DNA from: Misgurnus anguillicaudatus
Taxonomy: Eukaryota > Chordata > Actinopteri > Cypriniformes > Cobitidae
DNA length: 64,000 bases
Direction: 5' to 3'
Assembly (NCBI RefSeq): GCF_027580225.2
Contig: NC_073361.2
Location: 34,696,001-34,760,000, forward strand
Part shown: one piece after another, positions 62,291 through 64,000 of the stretch
How the letters are laid out: each line of letters opens with the position of its first letter
Numbering within the stretch: position 1 is the first letter of the stretch
Translations under genes and position numbers: made by a program
Notes under the pieces: model-generated
Databases searched by the model: none
Seen by the model: only the letters and a program-made list of their open reading frames with translations
Told to the model about the DNA's origin: nothing

Positions 62291-62540
62291 AAACCGTGAA
62301 GCTTTGCATTTTTTTTATTTCAAAGTGGAATAATTTTTGTTTTACAACTATTTAATTTGTTGGTGGGAAACCAATATTTTATTTTTATTTAAAAAACTTC
62401 TTTAAAAAACAAAAAAGAGAAATACAAAGACAACACTTTGTATAAAAAGAAACAAAAGTTCAAAATACAAAAACCAGATAAAAAAAAAAAAAAAAAAAAA
62501 CTTTAAACAAATAAAAAAAAACAAAAAAAAATATTTTTAA
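62291..62540 (+). terminator. A/T-rich 3' end region with poly(A)-signal-like motif and A-tract
   Basis: Strongly A-rich sequence with a run of about 22 A near 62479-62500 and AATAAA at about 62508. It is the likely 3' end of the gene's transcript, but the site of cleavage cannot be fixed from the sequence. The long A-run could also mark an old retroposed insertion. Confidence 0.4.
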
Positions 62541-62549
62541 CCCAGCCTG

Positions 62550-62577
62550 TTGCGTTTCACTTTATAGTGTAACGCAA
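62550..62577. repeat. Near-perfect 28-bp palindrome
   Basis: TTGCGTT...AACGCAA with inner CACT/AGTG pairs 12 of 14 positions around a central TA. It stands between the A-rich gene end and the dispersed-repeat fragment and may be a transposon terminal remnant. Confidence 0.8.
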
Positions 62578-62578
62578 T

Positions 62579-62613
62579 TGCCGGTCCCAAGCCCGGATAA
62601 ATGGGGAGGGTTT
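62579..62613 (+). mobile_element. Fragment of a dispersed repeat of teleost type
   Basis: CCGGTCCCAAGCCCGGATAA followed by ATGGGGAGGGTT matches a string I recall as very common in fish genomes, near the tail of an interspersed element. Only about 32 bp survive and I cannot assign a family. It is the best taxonomic hint in the window. Confidence 0.4.
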
Positions 62614-63056
62614 TTCCAAACTTTAGTATGTTTCTGAAAATTTTGTCACCAGGGACCAACTTTTCTAGGCGTTTCAGACGACGCTGATTCACCTGGTAAA
62701 ACTTCTGTGATCATGATATTTGAGTTTTGACTTAGTGTTTTTTTTCAAAAATGTTTGTTAGTGTCCGAAAATTTTGTCACCAGGGACCAACTTTTCTAGG
62801 CGTTTCAGACGACGGGGATTCACCTGGTAAAACTTCTGTGGTCATGATTTTTTAGTTTTGACTTAGTGATTTTTTTTTTAAAAATTGATTAAAAAGTGTA
62901 ATGTTTAGGGCGCTTTTTCACTGCCTGGGAGGGTTGTACAGACATGAATTACGGTTCATTGGAAAGTCCTGGAGCAGACCTTTACAACAAGCCCAAGCTC
63001 GAGGGTGTGGTCCTCTCGAGGGCGGAGCTACGGGCGTTTCAATATTCTTTTTCATT
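62614..63056. repeat. Right block, part 1: ACCAGG...CCTGGT hairpin modules
   Basis: Two consecutive ~131-bp units, each with GTCACCAGGGACCAACTTTT, AGGCGTTTCAGACGACG and CACCTGGTAAAACTTCTGTG, followed by TTGACTTAGTG and T-runs. ACCAGG/CCTGGT arms are at 62648/62692 and 62779/62823. In the second unit the inner ACGCTG is changed to ACGGGG, spoiling the inner stem while the outer stem is kept. A diverged GGAAAG...GACC hairpin unit follows to about 63056. Small open frames are rejected. Confidence 0.85.
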
Positions 63057-63068
63057 TTTTGTATCTCT

Positions 63069-63780
63069 GGAAGGGGAGGTCCTAGAGACTTGGGGGTGGT
63101 GTCATATTGAAGGGTGCGTAGAGTGCTTTCAAATGACACCACCCCCAAGTGTATACGACGTTCCTGGGCGGAGATAGCCTTGGGGGCGTGGCTAAAGTGG
63201 CTAAATTAACATTTCCTGTATTTCCTGAAAGGGAGGTCCTAGAGACTTGTGGGTGGTGTCATATTGAAGGGGGTGTAGAGTGCTTTCAAATGACACCACC
63301 CCCAAGTGTCTACGACATTCAGGGGCGGAGTTACATTAATTTAAATATTATTAGTAATTTTTTATATCTCCGGAAGGGGAGGTCCTAGAGACTTGGGGGT
63401 GGTGTCATATTGAAGGGGGCGTAGAGTGCTTTCAAATGACACCACCCCCAAGTGTCTACGACATTCAGGGGCGGAGTTACATTAATTTAAATATTATTAG
63501 TAATTTTTTATATCTCCGGAAGGGGAGGTCCTAGAGACTTGGGGGTGGTGTCATATTGAAGGGGGCGTAGAGTGCTTTCAAATGACACCACCCCCAAGTG
63601 TCTACGACATTCAGGGGCGGAGTTAGAGTAATTTAAATATTATTAGTAATTTTTTATATCTCCGGAAGGGGAGGTCCTAGAGACTTGGGGGTGGTGTCAT
63701 ATTGAAGGGGGCGCTGAGTGCTTTCGAATGACACCTCCCACAAGTCTCTACGACTTTCCTGGGCGGAGCTAACCCTAACT
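63069..63780. repeat. Right block, part 2: ~146-bp perfect-hairpin tandem repeat
   Basis: GGAAGGGGAGGTCCTAGAGA (or a close variant) begins units at about 63069, 63228, 63372, 63518 and 63664. The last steps are exactly 146 bp. Each unit carries an 18-bp inverted repeat, ACTTGGGGGTGGTGTCAT with ATGACACCACCCCCAAGT (for example 63391-63408 with 63436-63453), separated by 27 nt, and ends with CTACGACATTC.GGGGCGGAGTTA. The last unit has diverged arms. Frames of 69-79 codons are repeat artefacts. Confidence 0.92.
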
Positions 63781-63830
63781 CCCCAAATGAGCATAGTGGG
63801 AGGAGCTATCGCACAGAGGGGCGTGGCTTG

Positions 63831-64000
63831 GGGTTAGGTTAGGTTAGGGTTAGGTTAGGTTAGGTTAGGTTAGGGTTAGGGTTAGGGTTAGGGTTAGGTT
63901 AGGGTTAGGTTAGGGGTTAGGGTTAGGGTTAGGTTAGGGTTAGGGTTAGGGTTAGGTATTAGGCATGGGTTAGGGTTAGGTTAGGGTTAGGTTAGGGTTA
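63831..64000 (+). repeat. Telomere-type tract running off the window
   Basis: Mixed TTAGGG/TTAGG from 63831 to the last base, broken once at 63956-63966 by GTATTAGGCAT, the same junction word that follows the tracts at 54371, 54671 and 55935. It may be the approach to the true telomere or another interstitial tract. The window does not say. Confidence 0.95.

Noticed and set aside
62479..62540. A-tract as the tail of a recent retrotransposon
   Set aside because: No retroelement coding sequence or target-site duplication is visible; an A-rich 3' UTR explains it equally well.

Overview
This window reads as a eukaryotic, almost certainly vertebrate, subtelomere. G-strand telomere-type repeat (TTAGGG mixed with the shorter TTAGG) recurs on the + strand from about 2.7 kb to the last base, so the telomere probably lies to the right. 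Intervening DNA is nearly all nested tandem repeats. A short piece near 62.58 kb resembles a dispersed repeat I recall from teleost genomes, so a ray-finned fish is my best guess. That rests on memory, not a search. Nothing looks bacterial: there are no operons and no dense coding.

Layout: (1) 1-2218, a ~390-bp satellite, 5.6 copies. (2) 2219-2686, GC- and CpG-rich repeats containing the only clear C-strand (CCCTAA) telomeric stretch. (3) 2687-4984, a degenerate module and a ~0.92-kb repeat with telomere-like stubs. (4) 4985-48814, a 43.8-kb array of 39 complete units and one truncated unit of 1112 or 1114 bp, nearly identical. Each unit holds strong splice-site-like signals, poly(A) signals, a TATA/GC-box-like patch, a (TTAGG)2 stub and, on the minus strand, a degenerate hammerhead-ribozyme-like fold. 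(5) 48851-54206, 2.45 copies of a 2184/2185-bp unit. (6) 54207-58370, telomere-like tracts alternating with hairpin-forming modules, a 124-bp tandem repeat and a purine-rich minisatellite. (7) 58512-62540, the one convincing protein-coding gene. (8) 62640-63780, more of the hairpin modules seen to the left of the gene, in the same orientation. (9) 63831-64000, telomere-type repeat running off the window.

The gene encodes an unrecognised 904-residue protein. Its ATG appears to be split by a 678-bp intron (AT|G): joining 58629 to 59308 restores an in-frame start with a good Kozak context, and a CRE/CCAAT/E-box/ETS cluster lies just upstream. The gene sits between two blocks of the same repeat modules in direct orientation, bounded by telomere-like DNA, so it may travel as part of a telomere-associated segment.

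The most interesting candidates are the 1.11-kb array as a possible spliced, TERRA-sense transcription unit or hammerhead-containing satellite, the families of structured hairpin repeats around the gene, and the split-start gene itself. All functional statements about repeats are inference from sequence.
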